A stretch of DNA of 64,000 bases from positions 3,795 through 67,794 of the forward strand of contig CALLNU010000001.1 of assembly GCA_938005465.1 (NCBI GenBank), in the 5' to 3' direction. The notes below the pieces were generated by a model. That model was not told the origin of the DNA. It was given only the letters and a program-made list of their open reading frames with translations, and made no database searches. Both the position numbers and the translations under genes were made by a program. Below are positions 43,310 to 52,093 of this stretch, one piece after another (position 1 is the stretch's first letter; each line of letters begins with the position of its first letter). This DNA comes from an uncultured Collinsella sp. GTDB lineage: Bacteria; Actinomycetota; Coriobacteriia; Coriobacteriales; Coriobacteriaceae.

Positions 43310-45217
43310 CTAGAGCTCCTTTTGCAGATAGAGTCCGTGGTCATAAAAACCCAAATGGCGATAGTACTCGCGCGTACCGATCGCGCTTATCACGTTGATG
43401 TGCGTATAGCCCGCGTCCCGAGCAATATGGCACGCACGCTCCACCAACGACCGACCCAGTCCATGGTGCTGGGCCGCCTGGCCTTGGTCGCCCACGCGCG
43501 CCGCCATGCCATACACGTGCACCTCGCGAATCATCGCCTCGTCCGGCGTCGTCGGCAACTCATCCGCATGCGCGGCAACAAACGAATGGTCGGGCAGCGA
43601 CAGCCGCAAAAAGCCCGCGATTTTGCCCTGCGGCGTCATCCACTGCAAAAAACGCTCGCGCGTCACCGGCGTCTCGTACGCCACTTCCTCGTCAAGGGTC
43701 AGCTCATGCAAGTCGGCGCCCGCCGTGCTAATCTCGCGATAGCGAATCTCGCGCACCGTCGCGCCTTTCCCCCGAGCAGCCAGGCGGTTCTCAACGAGCT
43801 GGCGCAGGTTGGGTTTCTTGTTGCCCACCATGATGTCGTCGGAACTAAAGTCGCGGATCATGCGACTGATGCGGCAGAACGCCGGCGTCACCACGATGTC
43901 ATCGGCTAACACATCGAGCAGCTCTTCCTCGGTATAGGGACGCCACTCGCCACGTTCATAGCAACCCACCAGACGCGAGCCCTCGATGAGCGCACACGGG
44001 TAGACCTTGACCTCGTCGGGCATAAAGGCACCCTCGGTCATAAAGCGCTCGTAGTCGCGCTTGTCCCCCTCGGGCGTGGCGCCCAGCAAGTTGAGCATAA
44101 AATGCGCGTGGATCTTAAAGCCACACAGGCGCGCAAGCGAAAACGCCCGCTCGATCTGCGCCACCGAAATGCGACGCTCGTTGATATCGAGCAGGTGCTG
44201 GTCAAGGCTCTGAATACCCATCTGAATCTTGGTGCAGCCCAGGCGGCGGATGAGCGTAAGGGCCTGCGGCGTTACGGCATCGGGGCGCGTCTCGATAACG
44301 AGCCCCACCACGCGATGCTTCGCCGTCTCGTTGATGCGCTGCTGACGTTCAAGCTCCTCCATCGTGGCCGTCTGCCACTCGGCGACCTCGCCCCACGGCG
44401 TACCGGGGCCGTACAGGCGACGCACTGCGCGGTTGTAGCCGCCCACGGAAGCATCCACACGCCCCTGCTCGTCGGCAACGCCGGCAGCAAGCTCAGCCTC
44501 GTCTGTCGCAATGCCGGCGGCCCGATAGCGCTCGCGGCGCTTTGTTACCACCGGCGGCAGGGCATCGGCGGGAGCGTCATCGAGCAGGCGCCCCGCCTCG
44601 GCACGGCTGATGCCCGGACGCGCCAACATGGGGTTTGCTGCCACGCCGGCGACGGCATCGTCATTGAGCGCACGGAAAAGCTCCGACATAAACCACGTTT
44701 GATACCCTTGCGGATAGTCGCTCCAGGTACCGCCGAGCACAATGAGCTCAATCTTATCGGTCGCATGACCCATCTGCGAAAGCGCCGTCAAACGGGCACT
44801 CACCTGCAGATACGGATCGAAGCAGTTTTGCTCTGCACGGGCGCACGCCGGCTCGGCGTGCAGATAGCTCTTGGGCATGCGCAGATCATTGGGGCAAAAC
44901 AGGCAATCGCCCGAGCATGGCCAGGGCTTGGTGATGACGGTAATGGTCGCCACGCCCGAAGCCGTTCGGCGCGGCTTCATACGCAGCGCCTGCAGCAGTT
45001 GACGTTCCAGATCGGAATCGACATTCCACGCAGCCCACCGAGCCGGCTCCTCGCGTTTAACCCGCTGGTAGAACGGCAGCAGACGGCGCTTGGCCAAATC
45101 GCGTTTGTCGGCGCCCTCACGGCGCGCCTCGGCATGTATCAGTTTGACGAGCGCTTTGTCGTCCACGGTCTCGCCGCGACGCAGAGCCTCGAGTATGTTC
45201 AAGATAATCTGTTCCAT
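43310..45217 (-). CDS. elp3: Elp3-family tRNA uridine(34) carboxymethyltransferase
   Basis: A 635-residue radical-SAM/GNAT enzyme. The radical-SAM cysteines are in CSGDCLFCPND (C101, C105, C108). A C-terminal acetyltransferase domain (about 505-635) ends YYRHLGFYDHGLYLQKEL. Elp3 uses acetyl-CoA and SAM to build the 5-carboxymethyl group on uridine 34 of tRNA. In bacteria and archaea it acts without the other Elongator subunits. An Ala/Glu-rich insert around 205-275 is longer than in many homologues. It forms an operon with the spermidine synthase-like gene; a Trm9-like methyltransferase lies 2 kb away. Confidence 0.93.
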   Translation of the reverse strand: MEQIILNILEALRRGETVDDKALVKLIHAEARREGADKRDLAKRRLLPFYQRVKREEPARWAAWNVDSDLERQLLQALRMKPRRTASGVATITVITKPWPCSGDCLFCPNDLRMPKSYLHAEPACARAEQNCFDPYLQVSARLTALSQMGHATDKIELIVLGGTWSDYPQGYQTWFMSELFRALNDDAVAGVAANPMLARPGISRAEAGRLLDDAPADALPPVVTKRRERYRAAGIATDEAELAAGVADEQGRVDASVGGYNRAVRRLYGPGTPWGEVAEWQTATMEELERQQRINETAKHRVVGLVIETRPDAVTPQALTLIRRLGCTKIQMGIQSLDQHLLDINERRISVAQIERAFSLARLCGFKIHAHFMLNLLGATPEGDKRDYERFMTEGAFMPDEVKVYPCALIEGSRLVGCYERGEWRPYTEEELLDVLADDIVVTPAFCRISRMIRDFSSDDIMVGNKKPNLRQLVENRLAARGKGATVREIRYREISTAGADLHELTLDEEVAYETPVTRERFLQWMTPQGKIAGFLRLSLPDHSFVAAHADELPTTPDEAMIREVHVYGMAARVGDQGQAAQHHGLGRSLVERACHIARDAGYTHINVISAIGTREYYRHLGFYDHGLYLQKEL

Positions 45218-45236
45218 GTCCCCATTGTAAAGGCAA

Positions 45237-45268
45237 AGGCGCCGAAGCCCGTCACGGCTCCGGCGCCT
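45237..45268 (-). terminator. Terminator after the DUF4097 gene
   Basis: A GC-rich hairpin (AGGCGCCGAAGCC against GGCTCCGGCGCCT, one mismatch, 6-base loop) followed on the minus strand by TTTGCCTTT. It lies between the DUF4097 gene and elp3. Confidence 0.8.
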
Positions 45269-45314
45269 CCATCAAAGAGCATGCCTATATGTACCGATCT
45301 CCGAAAACCGCATG

Positions 45315-46217
45315 TCACTCCGGATCAAACGACATGTCGCCCGAACCGACCTCAAAACGATACGTAGCAGACTTATCGCCGTTATCGAATTCAAGATTCA
45401 AAATGGTCTCGCCGTCGTAGCCAAGCGGAAGGAAATCGCTCTCGAAGTCGCCGCTGCCCAAGGTGAGGCTCGCCTTAAAGCCCGTCGAGTTCGGAACCGT
45501 CATCTCCACATCGCCCGAGCCCACACTCACGTCCATCGACTTCGCGGGGGCCTGGTAGAGCTCGAACGTCACATCGCCCGAACCGACCTCAGCACTGAGC
45601 GCATCAGTCACGCTGCCCGCAAACTCTACATCTCCCGCACCAAGGAAAAGGTCGAAACCATCACAGGTGACACCGGCAATCTGCAGATCACCCGAGCCCA
45701 CGTGCGCGTTGACTCCCTTCAGATGTTCGGCAACACGGCGCGGCAGCTCGACCGTAACTGAGCGATCGATTGCCTTACCGTCATCACTTCCAAACTGGGA
45801 AACCTTGAGCGTCGAGTCCTCGACGGATGCGATGTTCTGCGTCGCGGCCTTGGAGGCATCCATACCATTGGCAACGCGTCCCCGCTCGATAACGCGAGCC
45901 TTGTTACCATCAATAACCTTGACGTCCACCGTAGCCGCATCGATATCGAAATCGAGGTAGCGAAACTCATCGGCATCAAAGGTCGTACACGAAAGCTGCT
46001 GAGGCCGAGCGGAATAGTTACCGCCATCGTTCATAAAATCGTCGTCATCAACCACATCGTCCATACCGGACAAGCCGGGTATAACATCGTCGAGATCCCA
46101 CGGGCCATCAAAATGAATCAAAGTCCGCGAAACGCCAAAAACAAGCCCGATAATCAGTACAAACGCTCCGATGCCGACGCCCAGGCGCAGCTTGGATTCA
46201 TGCGAAAGCTTCATCAT
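45315..46217 (-). CDS. DUF4097 beta-repeat membrane-anchored protein
   Basis: A 300-residue protein with a short cytoplasmic N-terminus, one membrane helix (LRLGVGIGAFVLIIGLVFGV, about 11-30), an acidic stalk (GMDDVVDDDDFMNDGG) and a C-terminal DUF4097 beta-repeat domain. The domain shows six copies of a G[SA]GD motif (HVGSGD, FLGAGD, EVGSGD, SVGSGD, TLGSGD, EVGSGD) spaced roughly 20-26 residues apart, fitting a beta-helix-like coil. Its start overlaps the stop of the upstream XRE regulator gene by 4 bases, so the two are functionally linked, perhaps in envelope sensing. Confidence 0.88.
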   Translation of the reverse strand: MMKLSHESKLRLGVGIGAFVLIIGLVFGVSRTLIHFDGPWDLDDVIPGLSGMDDVVDDDDFMNDGGNYSARPQQLSCTTFDADEFRYLDFDIDAATVDVKVIDGNKARVIERGRVANGMDASKAATQNIASVEDSTLKVSQFGSDDGKAIDRSVTVELPRRVAEHLKGVNAHVGSGDLQIAGVTCDGFDLFLGAGDVEFAGSVTDALSAEVGSGDVTFELYQAPAKSMDVSVGSGDVEMTVPNSTGFKASLTLGSGDFESDFLPLGYDGETILNLEFDNGDKSATYRFEVGSGDMSFDPE

Positions 46218-46930
46218 TCGTCACCTTCTTTGGCAATCGGCTCAGCGGTAGTCGCGGTAGCCACGTCAGTATCAACCGGAGCGGAAACATTCTGAGCCCT
46301 AGCGACCGCCGGTGCCGGACCAACCTGAATATCCCCGCGCGCCCAATCACCATCGAGCGCACGCGCTACCCAGTGATAGATGGGAATCGTAAAGAAGATC
46401 AGCGCGGCAAAGGGGCCGGCACCAAACAGGAACATCAGCAAAAAGAACAGCAGCCAGCATACGGCCCAATACGGGAACGACTGGAACGGGCCCTTCACCG
46501 GAGTCGAGCCAACCGCGGTGCCACTCGTCGCCTGCGCCGTAGCGGCATTGGCGGCCTGCGCACTCCAGCTTGCCGCTTGCGCCGCCTTGGCCGCAGCATC
46601 ACTCGCCTGCGTTGCCGCCTCGGTAGCGCGCGCCGCCGCCTCATGGGTGCGTGCGCGCTCTGCCGCCTCGGCCTCGCGCTGACGAGCGCGGTCCTCGTTC
46701 TCAAACTCGATATCGTCCTCAATCTCATCGCTCGGATTGAGCAGCTCGTCCAGACTCACACCATAGAGCTTGGCGAGCGAGATCAGGTTCTCGGTATCGG
46801 GCGAGCTCTCCGCACGCTCCCATTTACTGACCGCCTGGCGCGACAGCCCCAGCTTTCGCGCCAGCCCTTCTTGGCTAAAGCCCTTGCTGCGGCGAAGGTC
46901 GGCGAGCCGCTGCGCAGTTTCTACATTCAT
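46214..46930 (-). CDS. XRE-family regulator with C-terminal membrane segments
   Basis: A 238-residue protein. Residues 1-65 form a Cro/C1-type helix-turn-helix (RLADLRRSKGFSQEGLARKL, LSRQAVSKWERAESSP). A long Ala/Glu/Arg-rich helical linker (about 78-135) follows. Two hydrophobic segments (about 152-195, including AVCWLLFFLLMFLFGAGPFA) would tether it to the membrane. It may be a membrane-bound regulator working with the overlapping DUF4097 protein. The ATG at 46930 has AGGAGG upstream. The frame runs 83 codons further upstream without an RBS and is rejected there. Confidence 0.86.
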   Translation of the reverse strand: MNVETAQRLADLRRSKGFSQEGLARKLGLSRQAVSKWERAESSPDTENLISLAKLYGVSLDELLNPSDEIEDDIEFENEDRARQREAEAAERARTHEAAARATEAATQASDAAAKAAQAASWSAQAANAATAQATSGTAVGSTPVKGPFQSFPYWAVCWLLFFLLMFLFGAGPFAALIFFTIPIYHWVARALDGDWARGDIQVGPAPAVARAQNVSAPVDTDVATATTAEPIAKEGDE

Positions 46931-47121
46931 GGTTCCTCCTATGTGATGCCAGCCGTGCCGCCGGACCGTTTTTGTTCTTAAGGCGCCTTGCACAGTTAAA
47001 AATCTATCCGCCACCGCCAAAAGCATGCCACCTATTCTAGTGAGATTTTTGACAACCGGCGGTTGCGGGCACATATGAGCTGCGGAAATGTGTCCAAACA
47101 AAGCAATGACCCACGGCTCGG

Positions 47122-47151
47122 TTGTCCCCGTTGCGGCGTTAACGGTAGTAT
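47122..47151 (+). promoter_or_regulatory. Candidate promoter of the Trm9-like gene
   Basis: TTGTCC and TAGTAT are separated by 18 bases and would give a leader of about 40 bases before the GTG at 47198. A perfect -35 TTGACA at 47050-47055, paired with a weak CATATG at 17 bases, is an upstream alternative. Confidence 0.4.
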
Positions 47152-47197
47152 GGTCGTACTGTTTATTCCGCACCGCCAACGGAGGGAGTTCCGCGCC

Positions 47198-48070
47198 GTG
47201 AACCGCGATTTCGCCTCATCGCTCATCCAGCTCAACAATACGTTCTATCGCGAGCACTCCGCTTCCTTTTCCGATACGCGCCAGGCCCCGTGGCCCGGCT
47301 GGGTGCGCACCATGGATATCGCGCTCGAACAGCTCGACGTCGCCACGATCGAGCATCCCGTCCGCGTCTTCGATCTTGCCTGCGGCAATATGCGATTCGA
47401 GAACTTTGCCGCCGGCGGCGCACTTGCCGCCAAGGGCGTCGACGGCGCAAACCCCTCGGCAGATGCCAGCTGCCCGTTTGAGTTCTATGGTGTTGACTCG
47501 TGTCAGGATTTGGCTATCGATGCGCACGGTCACGCCCTGCGCATTCCCAACCTGCACTTCCAGGAACTCGACGTGCTCGACGCCCTCATGAAGCTCAACC
47601 CCGCCGAGACGCCCAACGTGCTTTTCGACGCCCCGCTCGCCGATATCTCGGTCTGCTTTGGCTTTATGCACCACGTGCCGTCGTGCGAGTACCGCGTACG
47701 CGTGCTCGACGCCCTGGTGCGGCAAACGCGCCCAGGCGGCATCATCGCCATCAGCTTTTGGGAGTTTATGAACGACGAGCGCATGGCGCGCAAGGCCGTT
47801 CGAGCCGAAGCCCGCGCCGAGCTCACCCCGCCGTTTGAGGGTTACGATTCCGTGCAGTTTGAAGCCGGCGACCACCTCATTGGCTGGCAAAACGACCGCC
47901 ACGCCTACCGCTATTGTCATCACTTTGACGATCAGCAGATCACCGACCTGGTGCGCGGCGTGCGTACGTTCTACAAGAGCGGCGAGGTCCCCGTGCGCGA
48001 GCTTGAGCGTTTCCATGCTGACGGTCGTAGCGGCGAGCTCAACCGCTATGTGATTCTCAAGCGTCTGTAG
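47198..48070 (+). CDS. Trm9/ALKBH8-like SAM-dependent methyltransferase
   Basis: A 290-residue class I methyltransferase. The N-terminal segment FYREHSASFSDTRQAPWPGW (16-35) resembles the YxxxAxxFSxTRxxPWP signature of yeast Trm9 and the ALKBH8 methyltransferase domain. Motif I VFDLACGNMRFENF (57-70) follows. Those enzymes esterify 5-carboxymethyluridine 34 of tRNA to mcm5U. An Elp3 gene, which makes the carboxymethyl precursor, is 2 kb away, supporting but not proving this role. No Trm112 partner gene is seen. The GTG start has GGAGGGAG upstream. A generic small-molecule methyltransferase remains possible. Confidence 0.7.
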   Translation: MNRDFASSLIQLNNTFYREHSASFSDTRQAPWPGWVRTMDIALEQLDVATIEHPVRVFDLACGNMRFENFAAGGALAAKGVDGANPSADASCPFEFYGVDSCQDLAIDAHGHALRIPNLHFQELDVLDALMKLNPAETPNVLFDAPLADISVCFGFMHHVPSCEYRVRVLDALVRQTRPGGIIAISFWEFMNDERMARKAVRAEARAELTPPFEGYDSVQFEAGDHLIGWQNDRHAYRYCHHFDDQQITDLVRGVRTFYKSGEVPVRELERFHADGRSGELNRYVILKRL

Positions 48071-48188
48071 GCACCGACGACTCGCCGCCGAGCCGCACCG
48101 CATCTTTCGGGCAAACTATGCCCACCTTTTTTCAACCCATTGACGGAACGCGCAGTTATGCGTTCCATACTTATGACCAAGGAGCCTC

Positions 48189-49028
48189 ATGGGAGCCGTC
48201 CACGTTCGCACGCCTAAGAACTTTGTGCTCGAGGAGCGCTTGGAGCGCTACGCCGATGCGATTGAGACGAACCCCGAGGCATATGCCGGGGATTGGCGCG
48301 AGGCCTGCGCGCCAGTTGGCAGCAAGCCCTTCGAACACCTTCACCTGGATCTTGGCTGTGGCAAGGGAACGTACCTGGTAGAGCGCGCCACCCGCGAGCC
48401 GAACACGCTCTTTGTCGGTATGGACCAGGAGCCCATCTGCATCGCCTATGCCGCACAGAAAATCTGCGAGCAGGAACTGACCAACGCACTCGTCCTGCCC
48501 CGAGGCGCCACATCGCTGCCGCAGCTGTTTGCCGCAGGCGAGCTCGATGCCATCACCGTTAACTTTCCCACGCCGCAGCCCAAGGCCAAGTACGCCAAAA
48601 AACGACTCGTCCATGTCGACCATCTGATGCTCTATCGCCCGCTCTTTTCAGCCGGCGCCACCGTCACGCTGCGAACCGACAGCAAGCCATTGCGCGACTA
48701 CGCCCTGGGGCAGTTTGCCGCGGCCGGCTACGGCACGCTTTGGGTTAGTGACGACGTCCGCCGCGACCATCCCGAGCATCCCGAGACCGAGTACGAGTGC
48801 CGCACGCGCGAGATGGGTGCTGTCGCCTACGGCATTTGTGCCACACCCGGCGAGAAGCCTACCGAAGAGCAACTCGCAGCAGGCCGAGCGCAGGAGCAAA
48901 GCCTTGCCTGCTACCTGCCCGATAACCTCGATGAGCTTACCTATGTGCCCCTCGGCATGGAAGAGGCCGTCGAGAACTTTAAAAACCGCGCCCGCAAGGG
49001 CAAGAAGCGTCTGCCGCAAGAGTCCTAG
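48189..49028 (+). CDS. TrmB-like tRNA methyltransferase family protein
   Basis: A 279-residue protein resembling TrmB, which methylates N7 of guanine 46 in tRNA. Motif I LDLGCGKGTYL (54-64), GMDQEPICI and the later FPTPQPKAKYAKKRLVH correspond to TrmB. The last motif differs from the usual FxDPWPKKRHxKRR: Asp is replaced by Thr and Trp by Gln, so activity or substrate may be altered. The C-terminus is longer than in typical TrmB (about 215 residues). The RBS AAGGAGCC precedes the ATG. It follows the Trm9-like gene by 118 bases in the same direction. Confidence 0.75.
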   Translation: MGAVHVRTPKNFVLEERLERYADAIETNPEAYAGDWREACAPVGSKPFEHLHLDLGCGKGTYLVERATREPNTLFVGMDQEPICIAYAAQKICEQELTNALVLPRGATSLPQLFAAGELDAITVNFPTPQPKAKYAKKRLVHVDHLMLYRPLFSAGATVTLRTDSKPLRDYALGQFAAAGYGTLWVSDDVRRDHPEHPETEYECRTREMGAVAYGICATPGEKPTEEQLAAGRAQEQSLACYLPDNLDELTYVPLGMEEAVENFKNRARKGKKRLPQES

Positions 49029-49093
49029 GGGCTTCTGATGGTCGCGGCGTCGGCAAACATACGCAAATAGGCGCTAGCGAACGGCCCTCAAGC

Positions 49094-49216
49094 CTAAGTG
49101 AGTAGACTTTTTTGCAATAGCCAAGCACAGCCCGCATAGCGAAACATAAAACCGCAGGTAGAGCCCTTGCGCAAAAGCCATGTGCTCGCGATATTGCAAA
49201 AAGCCTACTCACTTAG
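49094..49216. repeat. Three-frame-stop inverted-end repeat, copy 1
   Basis: This roughly 123-bp element has ends CTAAGTGAGTAGACTTTTTT and, on the opposite strand, CTAAGTGAGTAGGCTTTTTG. The core includes AAAACCGCAGGTAGAG. Copies 2 and 3 are at 59112-59235 and 60533-60654. It lies between the TrmB-like and DUF3516 genes, ending about 80 bases before the latter's promoter candidate. No target-site duplication was seen. Confidence 0.92.
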
Positions 49217-49337
49217 CTGGCAACCGCACCAAACGGCTGGGCAGAACGCCCATTTCCTGCATTTTCTCGCGCACTGGCACCCCGCGCCGCCGCTACGCCA
49301 TAATAGTTGGCGGACAATCGCGAGAGAAAGCAACCAC

Positions 49338-52019
49338 ATGGCACAGACCACGACAGATACCGCTGCCAGCACCGTCTCCGGCGCCGGGGCCGCCAGCTCG
49401 TTCTCGGGCGGCACGGGAACCGAAGCCGAGTTCGGCTCACTCGGCGCGCTCTCCCCCACCTGGTGGGAGCCCGAGGACGGCAGCGAGCCCGAACCATGGC
49501 TCACGCCCGATCAGGCCTTCGAACGCTTCTTTGAATGGACGAGCGACCGTGGCATTGAGCTGTGGGACCACCAAGAAGAGGCCCTCATGGACCTGGCTGC
49601 CGGCGACCACGTCATTTTGGGAACACCGACCGGATCGGGTAAATCGCTCGTCGCGCTGGGCATGCTCTTTATGGGCATGGCGCAGGGCAAGCGCTGTTAT
49701 TACACGGCCCCCATCAAGGCTCTGGTCAGCGAAAAGTTTTTCGACCTTGTGCAGGTGCTCGGCCGCGATAACGTCGGCATGATCACCGGCGACACGCATA
49801 TCAACACCAAGGCGCCCGTCATCTGCTGCACGGCAGAAATCCTTGCCAACGATGCACTGCGCGAGGGCGAGGGCGCCGACGTGGGCTGCGTCGCCATGGA
49901 CGAGTTCCACTATTTTGCCGACCCCGACCGCGGCTGGGCCTGGCAGGTGCCACTGCTCACCCTGCCTCACACGCAATTCATGCTCATGAGCGCCACGCTC
50001 GGCGATGTCACTGCCATCGCCGCCTCACTCGAGGAACACACCGGCGCTACCTGCGACTTGGTCGTCGATGCCCCACGCCCCGTGCCGCTGAGCTACGACT
50101 ACGTGACGACCTCCCTCGAGGGCACCGTCGAGCTCGCCATGCGCCGCGGCGAGGCCCCGCTCTATATCGTGCACTTTAGCCAGGATGCCGCCCTTGCGAC
50201 GGCACAGTCGCTCGCCAATTTTGGCATCGCCAGCAAGGAGCAACGCGAGGCCATCAAAGAAGCAGCAAAGGGAACGAGCTTCTCGACGGCCTTTGGTAAG
50301 ATTCTCAAACGCCTGCTTGGATGCGGCGTCGGCGTGCACCATGCTGGCATGTTGCCGCGCTATCGCCTCCTGGTCGAACGCTTGGCGCAGCAGGGCCTGC
50401 TGCCCGTCATCTGCGGCACCGATACGCTCGGCGTCGGCATCAACGTACCCATCCACACCGTGGTGCTCACCGCGCTCACCAAGTTCGACGGCTACAAGAT
50501 GCGTCGCCTGCGCGCCCGTGAGTTCCATCAGATTGCCGGTCGCGCCGGCCGCTCGGGCTTCGATACCGAGGGCATGGTAATCGCCGAGGCCCCGGAGCAC
50601 GAGATCGAGAACGCCAAGCTCATGGCCAAGGCGGGCGACGACCCCAAAAAACTCCGTAAGATTAAAAAGAAAAAAGCCCCCGAGGGTTTTGTCACCTGGA
50701 ACAAGCAGACCTTTGAGCGCCTGATTGAGACGCAGCCCGAGACGCTCAAGCCGCGCCTGCGCATCACGCACTCCATGGTGATTAGCGTGGTCGAACAGGG
50801 CGGCGATGCCCGCGCCCGCGTACACGACCTCATCGAGACGAGCCTGCAGACCCCCGAAGAAAAGGCCAAGCTGGAGGTTCGCGCCGACGAAATCTTCGCC
50901 ACGCTCATCGATTCCGGCGTCGTCGTTCGCACCGAGGTGCCGCCCGCACCCGACGCCCCGGCTGACGCCGCACCGGACATCGACTATGCGCTGACGGTCG
51001 ATCTGCCCGAGGACTTCGCGCTCGATCAGCCACTCTCGCCGTTCTTGCTTGCCGCGTTGGAGCTGCTCGATCCCGAGAGCGAGACCTATACCATGGATCT
51101 AATCTCGATGGTCGAGGCAACGCTCGAGGACCCCAAGCAGGTGCTGCGCGCACAGGAGCGCGCCGCGCGCGACCGCGCGATGGCCGAAATGAAGGCTGAC
51201 GGCGTCGAGTATGAGGAGCGCTTGGAGCGCATTCAAGACGTCACGTACGAAAAGCCGCTCGAGGATTTGCTCGACGGCGCCTTTGACAAGTACTGCCAGG
51301 AAGTGCCCTGGGCAAACGACTATCAGCTCTCTCCCAAGAGCGTCCTGCGCGATATGCTGGAAGGCGCGAGCGATTTTAAGGGCTACATTCAAAAGCTCGG
51401 CATCGCCCGCTCCGAGGGCATTCTGCTGCGCTACCTAGCCGAGGCCTACCGTTCACTCGACCGCACCGTGCCCATCGAGAAGCGCGACGAGCGCCTGCGC
51501 GACATTATCTCGTGGCTGGGCTTTGTGGTGCGCTCGGTGGACTCGAGCCTGGTGGACGAGTGGGAGAACGCCGGCAACCCGGCAGCCCTCGACGCCGCGC
51601 CGCCGCAGGGCATCGACGAGGTCGTGGCGGACCGCCGCGGCTGCACGCTGTTGGTGCGCAACGCGCTCTTCCGCCGCGTGACCCTTGCCGCTCGCGAGCA
51701 CGTTCGCGACCTGGGCGAGCTCGACGACGACTGGGGCATGAGCGAGGTCCGCTGGCAAAAGGCGCTCGATGCCTACCATGAGCAGCACGAGGAGATCCTC
51801 ACCGACGGAGATGCCCGCAGCGCCGCGATGTTTTCCATTGACGAGTCCGACGAGAAGACCGCGCACGTATGGCACGTGCACCAGATCTTTGCCGACGAGG
51901 ATGGCGACCACGACTTTGGCATCATGGGCGATGTCGACCTGGACGCCACGCAAGACGGCGGCGAGGTCATCTTCAAAAACTACCGTGTCGGCTTTATCGA
52001 GGACCTGCTCGAAGTCTAG
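49338..52019 (+). CDS. Ski2/Mtr4-like DExH helicase with DUF3516 domain
   Basis: An 893-residue SF2 helicase found widely in Actinobacteria. An N-terminal tail of low complexity precedes Walker A GTPTGSGKS (95-103), the DExH box AMDEFHYF (186-193), motif III MSATLGD and motif VI HQIAGRAGRSGFD. From about residue 440 a C-terminal region fits DUF3516. Mtr4/Ski2 relatives unwind RNA for decay or processing; the substrate here is unproven. The ATG at 49338 follows GAGAGAAAG; a longer frame from 49167 would run through the repeat element and is rejected. A weak -10 CATAAT is at 49299-49304. Confidence 0.9.
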   Translation: MAQTTTDTAASTVSGAGAASSFSGGTGTEAEFGSLGALSPTWWEPEDGSEPEPWLTPDQAFERFFEWTSDRGIELWDHQEEALMDLAAGDHVILGTPTGSGKSLVALGMLFMGMAQGKRCYYTAPIKALVSEKFFDLVQVLGRDNVGMITGDTHINTKAPVICCTAEILANDALREGEGADVGCVAMDEFHYFADPDRGWAWQVPLLTLPHTQFMLMSATLGDVTAIAASLEEHTGATCDLVVDAPRPVPLSYDYVTTSLEGTVELAMRRGEAPLYIVHFSQDAALATAQSLANFGIASKEQREAIKEAAKGTSFSTAFGKILKRLLGCGVGVHHAGMLPRYRLLVERLAQQGLLPVICGTDTLGVGINVPIHTVVLTALTKFDGYKMRRLRAREFHQIAGRAGRSGFDTEGMVIAEAPEHEIENAKLMAKAGDDPKKLRKIKKKKAPEGFVTWNKQTFERLIETQPETLKPRLRITHSMVISVVEQGGDARARVHDLIETSLQTPEEKAKLEVRADEIFATLIDSGVVVRTEVPPAPDAPADAAPDIDYALTVDLPEDFALDQPLSPFLLAALELLDPESETYTMDLISMVEATLEDPKQVLRAQERAARDRAMAEMKADGVEYEERLERIQDVTYEKPLEDLLDGAFDKYCQEVPWANDYQLSPKSVLRDMLEGASDFKGYIQKLGIARSEGILLRYLAEAYRSLDRTVPIEKRDERLRDIISWLGFVVRSVDSSLVDEWENAGNPAALDAAPPQGIDEVVADRRGCTLLVRNALFRRVTLAAREHVRDLGELDDDWGMSEVRWQKALDAYHEQHEEILTDGDARSAAMFSIDESDEKTAHVWHVHQIFADEDGDHDFGIMGDVDLDATQDGGEVIFKNYRVGFIEDLLEV

Positions 52020-52040
52020 CCGAACTTACCGGAACGAAAC

Positions 52041-52070
52041 GGGGCCGCTGGCAATATCGCCAGCGGCCCC
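52041..52070. terminator. Bidirectional terminator
   Basis: A perfect 12-bp stem (GGGGCCGCTGGC and its complement) with a 6-base loop, followed by ACTTTTGC. It separates the convergent helicase and DUF2130 genes. Confidence 0.9.
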
Positions 52071-52093
52071 ACTTTTGCACTATACGCTATGCC

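Noticed and set aside
49205..49504. A 99-codon minus-strand frame ending in the repeat (Leu-Ser-Glu-stop)
   Set aside because: It runs antisense through the start of the DUF3516 helicase gene. The stop arises only because the repeat end has stops in all frames.
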